Source of the DNA: Panaeolus papilionaceus | Lineage: Eukaryota > Basidiomycota > Agaricomycetes > Agaricales | Direction: 5' to 3' | Length of the DNA: 64,000 nucleotides | Assembly: GCA_015501605.1 (NCBI GenBank) | Contig: JADNRZ010000029.1 | Location: 248,001 to 312,000, forward strand | Shown: positions 24,501 to 36,191 of the stretch, piece after piece | Layout: each line of letters starts with the position of its first letter | How positions within the stretch are numbered: position 1 is the stretch's first letter | Notes under the pieces: model-generated | Databases searched by the model: none | Told to the model about the DNA's origin: nothing | Seen by the model: only the letters and a program-made list of their open reading frames with translations | Made by a program: the position numbers and the translations under genes

Positions 24501-26490
24501 AAAAAAGAGGGGAGAAAATGGGGGATTAGATGTCATCGATACGGAAAAACGATGAAAAAAGTAGAGAGAAATAAATAATCATAAAAACACCCACCGGTAA
24601 TCCCAATTCCTAACCCCTCCAATATACTCTGGAAGACTGAACGTAGGACTAGCTACGACGGCGCCTGTTCCAAGGTTATCAGCACACTATCAGAGACGCT
24701 TCGAATGTCTTCATCAATATCCAGAAGTGGACTCACCCGTAGGCTCATAAATCAACAACTTCAACGCCAACGCGCTCCTCAACACCGCCTCCTTCCAATC
24801 TCCCTTGTACGTAGACTGGCTTATCCACTCGTACCAATACCTATTGGTATTCTGTATGTCATTATCAAATGAGCATCAGCGTCTATCGCTACCATCCAGA
24901 ATAACGAAGCGACGGGCACTCACATGCAACAAACTCCCCACCAACTCCTGCGTCAAAAACGGATCATCCAACGGTCGGCCCTTACTATTCTTCCTAACCA
25001 CACTCCCATCTCTCCTCGTCTTCGGAACAACCGCAACACGCGCATTCACATCCACATCCACATCCACGCTCTTCACTTCCTCGCCCACCGCCCCCACCGC
25101 TGCAGCGTCGACCACGCCCTCCTCATGCGGCGGCGTCCTCAACACAAACGTCACCGCCTGCCCCTCCACCAACACCAATCTCGCCTGCACCGCCAGCCCG
25201 CGATGGCCCTTGCCCTCCAAATCCAAAAACTCAAACTGGACATCAGGCGTATCGATCCCCTCGCCTACATTCCCCGTCGTCTCCACCACATAGCGAAGGT
25301 CGACTTGCATCTTGAACGCCCCGCCTGAGCCGAAGGTTTCAGTATTGGCGTCGGCGTGTGCGGATGTGGCGTTGGCGTTGGAGGGCGTGGATGAGGAGGT
25401 GGTGATGGAGGTGTCGTCGCAGACGAAGAGGGCCTTTTGTTGTTTGGGGAGGTAGGAAGGGATAGAGTCGTCGTCGATGATGGTAGTTGTGTGTGAGGAC
25501 CTTGCATAATTGAACGCAGGCGCGCATTGCACGATCATGGGGAGTGAACCACGAATACACTCCACACGGCGGATGAGCCATGGTAAGAGCGGTTTGTTCG
25601 CGGATGGGCCATCCTTACGAGGGCGGGGGAGGAAGTCTATTCATTCATTGATCCATATCATCAGTACCGATCTTATCTTCCTAAACCAAAACGAAAGAAA
25701 CTCACCAGTAACACTAACAACCCCACTATCATTCATAAACTTGGTCTGCAACACATTACTGCTCGGCAGATAATTCTGCTTGGTCGAGAACGGGATGGTG
25801 GGGTTGATGGAGAAGTGCCCGCCTTTGTTCTTGTCGAGGATGCGAGCAAAGATGGAGGGAGAGTCGAAGTTGGGGACGCAGTAGGATTCGACTGTGAAAT
25901 GGGACGGAGGAAAGGGGACGGACAAAGAGGCGGGAAGTAATCGGAGCACGCGGATCGGGACGGTAAGAGAAGGGTGGGATTCACGAAGAGCGCAAGGGAG
26001 TACAGGCAAACGATTTGAGTCGAGTTGAGTTGATTGAGATTGAGCGATGGTAGAAGTGAACCAGCAAGGTGATCGCAAATCCGGGAATAGGCGAGTGAAT
26101 TGGTGAGTTGGGGATGAGAAGAAGAGTACCAGAGAGGAGTCATGAAGCCACCATCAGCATTCTGCTTCAACACCAAAGACGAGGAAGAGTAAACGTACTT
26201 GACCCGTCTAAACTGACTAAAGCAGCAGTGCGCAAGTTGCCGATCCTGGAGGATAGAACCATGGATCAGCATTCTGAGTGGTGGAGGTAATAAAGAAACG
26301 GTATAGTGAATGGGATTAATGAACCGGCGTCGGGCCAACGAGCTTATAGAAGCAGAGCAAATGGATGATCCGAGGCAGAAGGTAGGACGTAGGAAGAAGA
26401 ACAGATATCAAGGCAAGAAACGACGACTCACAATGCATGATCAGCAATAGGAATATAATCCCTCTCATCTCTGGGGTTAATAAGATTCAT
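21525..26490 (-). CDS. Glycoside hydrolase family 15 protein (glucoamylase/trehalase-like)
   Basis: GH15 enzymes are inverting alpha-glucoside hydrolases; glucoamylase or trehalase activity cannot be separated here. The spliced exons give [12 protein letters not shown] at the N-terminus, [64 protein letters not shown] and [22 protein letters not shown]. The last two are the usual acid and base regions. The C-terminal exon is [20 protein letters not shown]...[17 protein letters not shown]. There are at least ten introns, one about 1 kb (near 22197-23212). A low-complexity acidic insert (VDVDVDV, Ala/Val-rich) lies around 25060-25140. The start at 26490 is the ATG of [12 protein letters not shown]; the frame stays open upstream to 26985 with Ser/Thr-rich sequence, so an earlier start is possible. 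No signal peptide is visible, so it is probably intracellular. Confidence 0.85.
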
Positions 26491-28264
26491 AACGCGTTTA
26501 AAATGTCTCTTCTGGTTATAATGCAAATTCCAAGTATTCTCTTCTATCTGTATCCGTGGTCTTCTCGAAAAGAGCGCAACTTGTGAATGTCTTGAATGAT
26601 GTGTTGAGGTTGAACCGGGCGATGGCGAGGAGAGCGTTGAGTATGAGTATGAGTGGGCTGATACGGGTGATGACGTAGCGAGCCAGTCACGGTGTGGAGA
26701 GAGCACGAGAGATGACTTCCAAGTCCGGTATGTCGGGTGAGTTAGGCGAGCTGGGTGCGTTGAACGTGTCCTTGGAGTTGATGTTGAGTAAGTCGAGTAC
26801 GACGACGATGATGAAGGCGAGACTTTGGCGTACGACGAAAGCAGATGCACAGGTCTTGAGGTTGAATTCGCAGAAACGGCACTAGCAGTTGCCACAAAAC
26901 GACACAATCTTGACGAATCACAATACCTTAGCCTATGCGCACGAGCGGAGTAGTATCGATGAACGACAGAACCGGCACATATCATCGGGGGTATGTGGTG
27001 CTATTTATCTTGTCTCACTTGTGTCCAGTTTCCGTCTTGGGAATGAATGGTATGTAACGCAGTGCGAATGTGCAAACCCAAGAGCAGCGATCGTAGAATA
27101 GGGCAAGCCAGTCACCTGCAGTCAGTGCTTGATGTAAGGAAGATGACAAGAACCTGCCCAGTCCGCTGTCTTCTATGGCTCAAAATTCCCAGCGTGACAT
27201 CCCTCGGAGTCCCCGGTGGAGGCCCTGATTGGTCGTCGCCCAACCCTGAACTCATAAATAGGGGCTATTGATCCCACGCGCACAACGGCGATGCACCACT
27301 CTTTGATAATGGAGCCCCAGAACCACACGAATATGTATGCAGATTGGGTTTGAATGGGTCATGTGTGTAATTTAAAACCAAATTCCGAAAGCACGAAAGC
27401 ACTGAAGCACTAAAATTGTGTGTTTGGATGGGAAGATCAGATTTTCTATCCTCCCGCCAGTGACACTGAATTGTGTACTGATGTGCTTATCTCCTACTCC
27501 CGACACCATCTCCTCAATCCCGATGAAGGTTTAAATGTAACTAGTAACGCGACGTCTAGCACGAGAACTATAGCTCGAGAATGTTTATTTCACGCTCAAC
27601 TCTCAACTCCTCGGAGTACCTCCATGAGTGGGATTAGATGAGATAAACCCTCCTCCTGATCCGAGAGAATGCACCACATCTTATCATATCTAATTCATCG
27701 CTCCAAAACCCTATTATGCTGCTTAAAATAGCGCAAATAGTAACCCAGCGAGTCTAGAATGAATCAAACCCCACCCCGCACTCGTACTTGTCATTTAAAT
27801 TGAAAGCTGATATGCATCTACCCCACGTACTGTACCACTTCACTGATCATCTCCCCTGTCCCTCGGTCTTTGACAAGTCATGACAACAGCTGAGTCTCTG
27901 TGTGTATATATCCTTTCATCAACCACCACCTCGTCAACCGTCGGAGTCTACACCGCAGATGCGAATACTAGTACTATAGCAACAGAGTCAGAGACGACAA
28001 GTTGGACTCGGAGTACCATATCAATGATTCAGATATTACCAATGGCAGTTTGGGCATCTAAACGAGCAGAGTGTGATATTTAAATGGCAGGTTCAACTTA
28101 TAATACCATCTGTTTGACTCACCGTCGAGGAACTGTACAGAGACGAAGAAGACGAAAAACGAAAAGAAACACGCAGGGGGTGCACACTGGCACTGAATGA
28201 CGACGGAGGCCGAAATACAAACATGAGCACGAAACACTAATGTGAATGGTCTTTGTATTCATAT
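26491..28264. other. Upstream region of the GH15 gene
   Basis: An open, Ser/Thr-rich frame continues upstream of the chosen GH15 start to 26985 (-) and may be 5' UTR or an N-terminal extension. From 27000 to 28260 only short frames without motifs occur. I see no gene. Confidence 0.4.
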
Positions 28265-28345
28265 GGCATGGTACACTCATTTCGGCGGCGTATAACCTGT
28301 CGAGGACTTTGCATGGCTCGAAGAATGTTTCAAGATTGGTTGGGG
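28265..28345 (+). pseudogene. Inverted stray copy of the GH15 3' end
   Basis: The plus strand reads CTCATTTCGGCGGCGTATAA then CCTGTCGAGGAC and on to the end of the gene. This is the reading-strand sequence of the final GH15 codons ([11 protein letters not shown]) at 21525-21600, with only a few differences over about 70 bp. It is in the opposite orientation to the GH15 gene and on its upstream side. Nothing else of the gene accompanies it. Confidence 0.75.
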
Positions 28346-28531
28346 ATGAGGGCTGTTAGGCGTGCATATCAGGAAGGTTGGTCGGGCGGCGTGAGGGGAG
28401 ATTGAGATTTACGAGGGTGGTTTCAAAGGAGAGTACAACTTGATCTATTTACTACATATGATGTGTTTACTGAATTCGATGATATATGACAAAGCGAAAA
28501 TATGTATCTTTGAAAAAACAATCTATCGGAA

Positions 28532-30041
28532 TCACCATAGATGAAGCCATTGAGGGGTTGAGAGGGCAAAGTAGGTGGCAATGATAAAAAGTAATATCCA
28601 GGCGCCATTTAGTAACGAAGGTGTCACTTCGAAACGGGCCACGGGTGGTAGTGTTTGCTCTGGGGCGTCGGCAGCGTCATCCCCAGCGAAAGCATCATCA
28701 CTGATTGGCGTGGCCATTATCCTCCTATGCAACCGCTTTGAGGGATCCTCCCAACCAGTAGGAGGCGTTCCAAAATCGTGTAATTGCGCGAGGAACTTCG
28801 TCAATATCGTCGTATTGTCCCTGAGGTTACCAATCAGAATGTTTTTGAGTTCCAGGATATTCCGAGTTTCCGGCAGGGATAGATCTGATTCAAGGTTTTT
28901 TCTGGCATTGATAGCGGTGTCGATTCGCTCGTACAGATCCTGGTACTGCTGCGGGATTTTCTGCCTGAAAGTCCGCACCACAACTCCCTTAAACATAGAA
29001 TCTGATTCTCGGTGTTCCCGCAGAAGGTTATTCAGTATCCGAAAGACTGAGTCACGACTATTGTCAAATCGCGATTCACGCAGAATCCGCGTTGGGGGAG
29101 CATCATAACGCTGTCGTGCAACGATCAGCCATGATTGGCTATAGAAAATACAAGCTTGAAAGATACCTGGCCTAAATAATCAAACAACTGGTCCAAGCGT
29201 TCCTCGGCATGGTACTTCGCTTCGTCAGTGTGCAATGTGTTCCACATGGTGGTTATAAATTCTATGGGCTGACCCATTGATAAATTGTACTGAAGGAGCT
29301 TCAAGAGCATCTCAATTGGTTTCTTCTTACTTCCAGCCAACCTAGGATCAGTAATGGGAGTCAAGAATAAGATGCAAGAAAATGCCCAAATTCTAATGAA
29401 ACGTATGTCCAAGAGTCAGTTCAACGGATGATGCGTAATCACCCAAAAAGACGCTTTCATGTTGACAGACGTACCTGTTGGTTTCCATCCACGCGGCTAT
29501 CATGTCCGTGATTTCTTTTGCCGACTTTGTGGTATCAGCAAAACCCGGTGTATCAACAAGATAGATCGGCCGTGTTGACGTGGAAATCTTATATGCCGTG
29601 ACGCTTTGCGTAAAGCTATCTAGTTGGTTACTCGCCAGCTTGAAGTTCTGAGACCGTCCTGCCAGGGCTTCTACAAACTTGGTACATGTGCATAAGTTAG
29701 AGCAGCAGCGTTTTATAAGGGAATGATGCCAACGCTACTCTTGCCTGCGCCCGTAGGTCCCATTAATCTGTGAATAACGAGGGATTACATATTTTTCTCC
29801 ACCATATCCATAGGATGGCGAACACTTACGCGATTACTATGCTTCCGCAGGCGATGATTGGAGCATCGAGGACTGGTTTTATAGAAATTTCACCACTGAT
29901 CATTAATTCACTCCGGCCCATTACGTGGAGTCTAGGTGAATGATAGGTACAAATGTGAGGGTCCCGGTGCAAAAGGTGGGAGAGCAATTTTCGATGAGGA
30001 TCGCGTTGAGGCAGTGTTGTGCGGTGGCATGACTCGGCCAT
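28532..30041 (-). CDS. AIG1-like P-loop GTPase with C-terminal membrane anchor
   Basis: A fungal G-domain protein. The exons show the P-loop MGPTGAGKSS (G1), the DTPGFADT switch (G3), LTPITDPRLAGSKKK, and the TTMWNTL segment that stands at the G4 position in this family. A helical region follows (LPETRNILELKNILIGNLRDN). The protein ends with a hydrophobic segment, LLNGAWILLFIIATYFAL, close to the C-terminus, so it is probably a tail-anchored membrane GTPase. The start ATG at 30041 opens a short exon that splices directly to the P-loop exon (phase checked). Cellular role unknown. It is related to the gene at 34.1-35.6 kb, which lacks the anchor. Confidence 0.8.
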
Positions 30042-30557
30042 GACTCCCTGCGAATGGGGAGCAGCAACGCCTGCAAAGGAAAAAACTGCTTTGTAAGCAT
30101 GACTAAGCACCCAAAGGCTCAAGAAATGGATGCCCGATTTTGGTACAGTTAAGGGGACTTAGCATCTGGGTTAAGTATTAAAAATATGGTTTTTAGGTAA
30201 ATAAATAAATCCTTAACATTAAATGTAGAAAAAACGCGCTAGCTGAATAGGTTTGACCAAGGATTGAAGTGTTGAGAGCTGCACAAATAAATTTCATGTC
30301 AAGAATTCAAAGACATATATTTTATAAGGCTAACAGCGCTATAACAAAGGGAAGAGGGTATGTGGAAATAGCTACAGTCGGGAAACGGTGCTGAAGCCAG
30401 GAGACACGCTTTGATTGATTAAGTAATCACTAAATTAATCCGTCGCGTCATCGCGTCTGCGCCAAAACCTTACGCAAAATCTCTCCCTGGCCTCCCCGGG
30501 CCCAATATACCTCGCGAAAAATCATTCCATTTATCCAATACACTACTCCAAACATAA
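30042..30557. other. Divergent intergenic region
   Basis: This lies between the GTPase start (-) and the coiled-coil gene start (+), so both promoters should be here. It is AT-rich with no open frame of note. Confidence 0.4.
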
Positions 30558-31058
30558 ATGGGTGCAAAGAAGAAAAAACCAACAAAAAGGCGATCACTAG
30601 CACAACAATTGGTCACTTTGAAGGCATCAGAAGCCTGCAGGAAGGTCAAGACTCCCAGCACCAAGCGTGCAATGGCCAAGGCAAAAAAAGCACTAGAAGT
30701 GAAGATTAAGAAGTCGATAAAGCCACCTAATGAAACGTACGAAGAACTGGAGCGCAACTTCAAGAATCTATACCGACGACACACACGACTGAAAGTCAGT
30801 AAAACCCAGAAAGATGAAGAGTGTCATGCTCACAAGACAACCATTGAACATGCCGAAAACACGTCTCGAAAGCTGAAGAAGAGGGTCAACGAGCTGAGCA
30901 GTGAGTTAGCAAAGGTTTATGAGATGGTGAAGGTGTTGAAGGCGGAGGGTTTTGGTGCTGAGGATAGGAGGGAGAGGACGAACCTGAGCAAAGCAAATGG
31001 ACGGATGCGAAAACAGATCGCAAAATATAAGGAGCGAAGCTTCGAATCCAATAGATAA
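30558..31058 (+). CDS. Small basic coiled-coil protein, function unknown
   Basis: A single-exon frame with its own ATG encodes 166 aa. The N-terminus is very Lys/Arg-rich (MGAKKKKPTKRR), like a nuclear localisation signal. The middle and C-terminal half have heptad-like charged helices (YEELERNFKNLYRRHTRLK; LKKRVNELSSELAKVYEMVK). I do not recognise a family. Coding status rests on the length, the start codon and the consistent helical composition. Confidence 0.5.
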   Translation: MGAKKKKPTKRRSLAQQLVTLKASEACRKVKTPSTKRAMAKAKKALEVKIKKSIKPPNETYEELERNFKNLYRRHTRLKVSKTQKDEECHAHKTTIEHAENTSRKLKKRVNELSSELAKVYEMVKVLKAEGFGAEDRRERTNLSKANGRMRKQIAKYKERSFESNR

Positions 31059-31183
31059 CAACATTTAGATGTCAAATATTATATTTTTATTTTACAATTT
31101 GGTATATCAGTCACCATAAGGCCAAGTTTTATAAATATCACAGATATAAGTATACGAGACGCATTCAGATTACAGAATATACC

Positions 31184-31600
31184 TCAATGACCAATGAAAC
31201 ATTCCCCCGTAAGATCGTCAACATCCACACCAACATCCTCACCCTCTGCGTCGAGATCAAGAAGATGAAAACATGCCAACTCCTCATCAAAAGTAGTCTT
31301 CATTGCTTGGTCCACAATGTCGAGCCAGTGTTTATCTTGAAAGTCAAACATGTCAACAAGTCGAAGACGTTGAAACTGACTTGGAGTCCGACTTGCAGCC
31401 TGTTCTGCTTGAGATGCGTGCGTGCGGGGGGGGGGGGAGGGAGGGAAGTGGTGCAACGAGGCCAAGAAGCTCTGCACTTTCTTCATCGTCGAGCTCCGCT
31501 AACTCTAGGTGTTCACGCACCATTGCGCAAAAGCAGTTGGGACTGGACGACCTACTTGCGGATCGGTTGGAGTCGAAGAAGTAACCGGTCCTAAGTCTGA
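31184..31600 (-). pseudogene. Unrecognised gene remnant broken at a G10 run
   Basis: The minus-strand frame ending at 31184 encodes VDMFDFQDKHWLDIVDQAMK...DLDAEGEDVGVDVDDL with an acidic C-terminus. Upstream of a 10-nt homopolymer (G10, about 31428-31437) the plausible continuation, DFFDSNRSASRSS...HLELAELDDEESAELLG, lies in a different frame. A length change in the homopolymer, real or a sequencing error, would join them. No family recognised. Confidence 0.4.
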
Positions 31601-31924
31601 CGCCTATATTTTCGGGATCTGTCGGATTTGAGTGTGCTTGCTACTCTGCGAGAAGATTGGGTCTTTGAGCAAGGATTTGGGTATAGGTATTGAACAACAT
31701 AGTATCGACGTGAATGTCATTTCTCAGATAAGAATTACGGGCTCTCGGAAACACCCGATATCAAGTTGAAACAACAAAAATGGGTTGTGGGAGAGTCATT
31801 CGAGTCATGGAGTCACGACTGAGTGATGGTTTTCGAGAGTCACGAGTCATTTCAGAGTCATCACCCGCCAATACTGAGTGAAAGCAAGAAATACAACGTA
31901 TTCACTTACGCTCTGTCGTGCTGG
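31601..31924. other. Intergenic, no gene seen
   Basis: Contains several GAGTCA/GAGTCAT repeats between 31790 and 31870 (GAGAGTCATTCGAGTCATGG and similar). No gene is seen. Confidence 0.4.
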
Positions 31925-32515
31925 TCTAGGATAGGCCAGCACAAAAAATACAAAAAGTACGAAAAGAAATCCGTCAACACAGCATAGCTTCGCTCAACTT
32001 TCCTGACGCTCACCCACAGCATCGCTCCAACACGTCATCGACTTCAAAACACACAAAAGCCGTCCCAGAGAGCGTGGCATGAATGGTTTAGGCTGCCGCT
32101 TCTGGGAATACTTGCAGAGCGAGTACTGATTGTGCGCTGGCATGTTAAGTACCCTGCTGGGCATCGACGCCCGGGCATGAGGGAGGGACAGAGGCCAGCA
32201 CAACATTTTGAGGTGGTGCAGACCGGGAGACATGGTTCCTTTATCGATCACCAGCGCTCTCGGGCTGAGTGCTGTCAAAGACTCAAAGTAGCCTGTTGTA
32301 CGAGCCTGAGAAACCTCTGGTTGGGGTAAGGGACTTGGAACGAGACCATTGAGGCCGAAATCGTCAAACTCCTTTTGAAACCTTGCCAGGTCCTCCAGTG
32401 CTTCATGAAGTCTGGGGAGGATAACGAATTTGAGCTGTGAAGTGAGAGAGGTTTGCTCGGTTGCAAGGTCGTGGGGTCCAGAAGCGGGTGACTGAGATGA
32501 TCGAAGGAGATTCAA
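31925..32515 (-). pseudogene. 3' fragment of the GTPase family (partial duplicate)
   Basis: The minus strand encodes LEDLARFQKEFDDFGLNGLV and SPLPQPEVSQARTTGYFES, then a frame-damaged tail ending CWSDAVGERQES. This matches the C-terminus of the GTPase at 34079-35627 (LARFQKEFDDSGLNGLV; GYFES; CWGDAVGEHQDS). Similarity continues past the stop into the 3' flank (GTACGAAAAGAAA versus TTACGAAAAGAAA). The G domain is absent, so this is a partial duplicate and not a gene. Confidence 0.75.
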
Positions 32516-33108
32516 GTTGGCGACGACAACGTTGAGCGACTGAAATGCGAGCTATACAAAGCTGGGAGGACAAGAACTGAGGGAAACATCAGTGACAACA
32601 GATTGGAAACGATGGAAACAAAGCCACGGACTAAATAAGACATCACCCGCCCCGTGGGGGCGACTGAATACAAAGTCTAACGATGGTGGCTACGTAGGAC
32701 ACTACGAGACAACTGAAATCCAAAGAAACTGAACCAGACGCGCCTGACGACGCTGAGAGACCGCTAAGACGAAAACGAAACGAAACTGACAGCAGATAAT
32801 GAACTTGGGGAGTGAAAATAACCCAATTCGCACAGTAAATTAGCACACAGTTGATATCGTCTATGATCAAATGAGCTAACTAAAAAAAGAGAAGGTGAGT
32901 TAAAATAACAAGAAATGAATGAAAAGGCGAACAGAAAAACACAAGAACACAGAAATTAAATCAACGAAACGAAGAAGAAAGACATAGTATGTAAAGGGAT
33001 TTTGACTCTGAACAAATGAGGTGACGAGGATGGGTTCAAGGTGTAGGATGCGGTGGCTCAGAGTGATGAATGTAAAAGCATCGAAAAGAAATATGTATGT
33101 ATGTATAT
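32516..33108. other. Intergenic, no gene seen
   Basis: A/G-rich on the plus strand (many GAAACGAA motifs). Short frames lack motifs. Confidence 0.4.
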
Positions 33109-33383
33109 AATTACTCAAAGGTAAATTTGATAGAGCTGGTATCGCGGTTTGCAATGCGAAGCTGCGAAGACGCGTGACACCACGGGAATGCATCGAGCCG
33201 ATATCCTGGGCCTTCAGGGAGTCGAAGATTGTACCTTATACCGTCAATCAATTTATAGCTACGTACTTTGATTTTCACGTTCCTAAGAACAGGCAACCAA
33301 GTGGGGCGATCCCTTTCCAAAAGCTTGTCCAATCTGTGCCATGGACGTAGGGCTGTAGCCAGGGCCTTCGCCTCTGTTCTCAC
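33109..33383 (-). pseudogene. F-box family 3' fragment
   Basis: Encodes ALRPWHRLDKLLERDRPTWL, then LPVLRNVKIKV, then DAFPWCHASSQLRIANRD and IKFTFE. This corresponds to VIPWKRMDEILAKDRTTSFP, FPVLRKVKFSV, DVFPFCHASSKVNM and IEFTFE at the end of the gene at 19.4-21.1 kb. The F-box and leucine-rich part are not found upstream. It shows the family was copied more than once in this interval. Confidence 0.7.
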
Positions 33384-34078
33384 ACACTGGCAGGAACGAC
33401 GTCGATGACTTGATGTCAGCTTTCATCTCGCATCAAGACGTTCGCTTTCCCAACATTCTACGAGCCCCTTCATCTGCGCAGGTGTTCTGTCAGCACCATC
33501 AAAGTCACCACTGGTGGTTGATCGTATTGGATTGGGGAATGTCATTTGCGTGGTTAACACTGGTGCTATGCCTAGACTTACACACAAATGGGACGGCGCA
33601 ACGGAACTAAGGTGCTACTACCAAGAAAATTATCCATTGTTATTGTGCGTTAACATTTCAACACTAGTTTACCTGGCATCTGGTTGTATCTGCCCCTCGA
33701 ATTTATTGTGGTCAAGCAAGGCTGCGTGCTGATGCCGGTCAATTGGGGCTTAGGCTCCTTCGGTTTCTTTAACCCGTTGAGTTGCTCACAAGTAGTAGTT
33801 TGAGGTAGCCGCTTACATTCAAAACAGAAATGAACAAGTACAAAGGAAGGTGTACAGGAGAGATAAGAGAAAAGTGCATGTGATACAACTGAGCCATGGG
33901 ATGCAAAATACAGAGTAATGCGAAATGAAGACAAGGTGAAGAAGGGAAACTAAGAAATAATGCGTACGACATGCTCCCGATCGCTCAAGGCGCCTCGTAC
34001 TGGCCTGGTAGGCTAGACCAGCACGAAAATCAGAAAATTACGAAAAGAAAAATTTACATCAACCCACCATAACGCCTC
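33384..34078. other. Intergenic, no gene seen
   Basis: Upstream of the F-box fragment and downstream of the second GTPase. The last 100 bp resemble the 3' flank of the fragment at 31.9 kb, marking the edge of that duplication. Confidence 0.4.
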
Positions 34079-35627
34079 TCAACTGTCCTGATGTTCACCA
34101 ACAGCATCTCCCCAACACTTCATCGACTTGAAAACCCGCGAGAGCCGTCCCGGAGAGCGTGGCGTCACTGATTGAGGTTGCTGGATCGGCGCGTCTGGGA
34201 ATTCTTGCAGAGCGAGTGGAGAGGTGGTCAAATACGGATGATCATGAGCTGGCGTGTTACCCTGCTGGGCGTCGGCACCCGGGCATGAGGAAGGGATGGA
34301 GGTCAGCACGACATCCTGGGGTGGGGCAGACTCGGAGACAGGGTCACTTGACGGATCACTAGCAACTACGGGCTGAGTACTCTCAAAGTAGCCTGTTGTA
34401 TGAGCCACTTCTGGCTGGGGTAAGGGACTTGCAACGAGACCGTTGAGGCCGGAATCGTCAAACTCCTTTTGAAACCTTGCCAGGTCCTCCTGGGCTTCAA
34501 GAAGCCTTGGGAAGATAACGGACTTGAGCTCTTCGTCACGTATCTCTTCAGCATAAGCAAGATCGACGTGATGGTTTGCTATGTCAGATTTCAGGTTCTG
34601 AATCCGGTCTTGGAGGTCGGTGAAAAGATTAGGTGCGTATGGGTTTTCGTGAATGGTTTCGTAGTTCCGCTCAATGGACAATGTTCGCCCTGCACCGTGA
34701 CCGAAGGCAATATCCAGAATTGACAAAGCCGATTCCTCTGTGTTGAGAAACCTCGCAATTTGAGAACCTTCTTCGATAAAACTCTGAATAAACCATTGAG
34801 GCTCTGACCAAAAACCAAAACCAAAACCAATTCAAATACCTTCCAAATATCATTCTGAAACTGATCATAAGTCCTCTCAGCACGCTCCACAGCTTGCTCT
34901 CCCCAAATACAGTCCCACATAGTGGTTACTATTTTGATGTTTTTGGCTGTCTCGATTCCAGTAATGGCTTGGAATGTTTTCAACACATGTCGCTGACTGC
35001 CCGGTAGCCGAACATGCGTGATTGGCGTCAGGAACAACAGGCGACTGAATACACTAGAGAAGGTATCTGATCAGCACTGCGAGTAAAAGTTGACGGAACC
35101 CGGACTGCAAGATTCACAGTGTAAGAGGCTAAGCTCACCGGTCATTGTCTTTTATCCATTTCTGTAGCATGGAGACGATTGACAACTCGGAGATCTTGGT
35201 ATCGGCGAAGCCCGGGGAGTCCACAAGATAAATGGTGCGACCATCTTGCGTCACATTGTTTATCTTGTAGGTGGCTATCGTCTGGGTATAGCCGTTGAGA
35301 CCATTGCTGGAGATTTTTGACGAGTCCTTGAGTCCAAGTGACTCTATAAACTAGACATGGAGAGAGAAAAAAGAGAAAACGTTATGGTTATTATTCTTGG
35401 CACAGGGTATTACACGCTATAAACGCACAGAGCTCTTTCCGGCCCCAGTCGGGCCCATGATTCTGTGATCAAAACCTAGTGAGAAGTACAGTAAAATCTC
35501 CTCAACACCTATCCACTCACAGTAATTTCCGAGCAGAAGAATCGTGTCGCACCCCATCCACAAGTTCAACAGAAACCGGCCCAATAACCTTGATCCTGTG
35601 ATATTCCCTCCTTGGAGTTGATTCCAT
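34079..35627 (-). CDS. AIG1-like P-loop GTPase without membrane anchor
   Basis: The exons give a short N-terminus (MESTPRREYHRIKVIGPVSV, ATG at 35627), the P-loop IMGPTGAGKSS, the G3 motif VDSPGFADT, LFLTPITHVRLPGS, and VTTMWDCIWGEQAVERAE at the G4 position. A helical stretch (DLQDRIQNLKSDIANHHVDL) and a Pro/Ser-rich tail ending CWGDAVGEHQDS follow. All splice sites are canonical with agreeing phases. Compared with the GTPase at 28.5 kb it has no C-terminal hydrophobic segment and is probably soluble. Its 3' end was duplicated to 31.9-32.5 kb. Function is unknown; GTP binding is well supported. Confidence 0.78.
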
Positions 35628-36191
35628 GTTGCCGCAAGGTCAGTAAGTTGACACGAGCGATACTGAGGTGCTGTTCAGTCAGCCAAAGTGCGAGAGATGG
35701 TGGTGGTAGGAGAGAGTGAACGATGTGTGCCAGTAGACATCTGGTTGACCAATGCAGTGCACTCTGAGTCCGCCTTCAGCCAGTCGTAGTCATGCGACCC
35801 TGTGCGCATCATCTTCAGGATTGTGTCAATTGAAACAGGAATAGAACACATGTCAACTAAATCATGATAAGGAGCTAGTGTTTCGCATCGTTCAATTGAA
35901 ATACTCCCCAAACCTAATCAACGAATTCAGTTTACGAATGTTTGGACTGACTCATGCCGGTATGCCGGTAGGGCCAAAAAGGCATAAATGCATTAGATAT
36001 AACCCACAGTATCCTACGTAGTAGCTATCCAACCCAGGCTTTTCGAAACCTTTCCATCCTCTCTCAACCCTTTCTGGGTCACTACTAGTATCATCAATCC
36101 TTTTAATTACCATTAGCTACCCACATCCCTTTTACAACTATCGGAAGAACACCTATAGAATCAGATCTTGTCAATCCTCCTTATTCGATAG
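35628..36191. other. Intergenic, no gene seen
   Basis: A frame at 35675-35911 (-) opens only with TTG and has no known motif. The rest is AT-rich. Confidence 0.4.

Noticed and set aside
24876..25328. Plus-strand His/Arg- and Thr/Ser-rich frames opposite the GH15 gene
   Set aside because: They are antisense to the GH15 acidic low-complexity insert; repetitive codons produce open frames on several strands.
26491..26985. Ser/Thr-rich N-terminal extension of GH15 from 26985
   Set aside because: It is in frame, but has no signal-peptide pattern or known GH15 counterpart. The start at 26490 fits the usual family N-terminus better. Kept only as an alternative.
35675..35911. 78-codon minus-strand frame upstream of the second GTPase
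   Set aside because: It opens with TTG, has no motif, and lies upstream of the true ATG at 35627 without a credible splice link.
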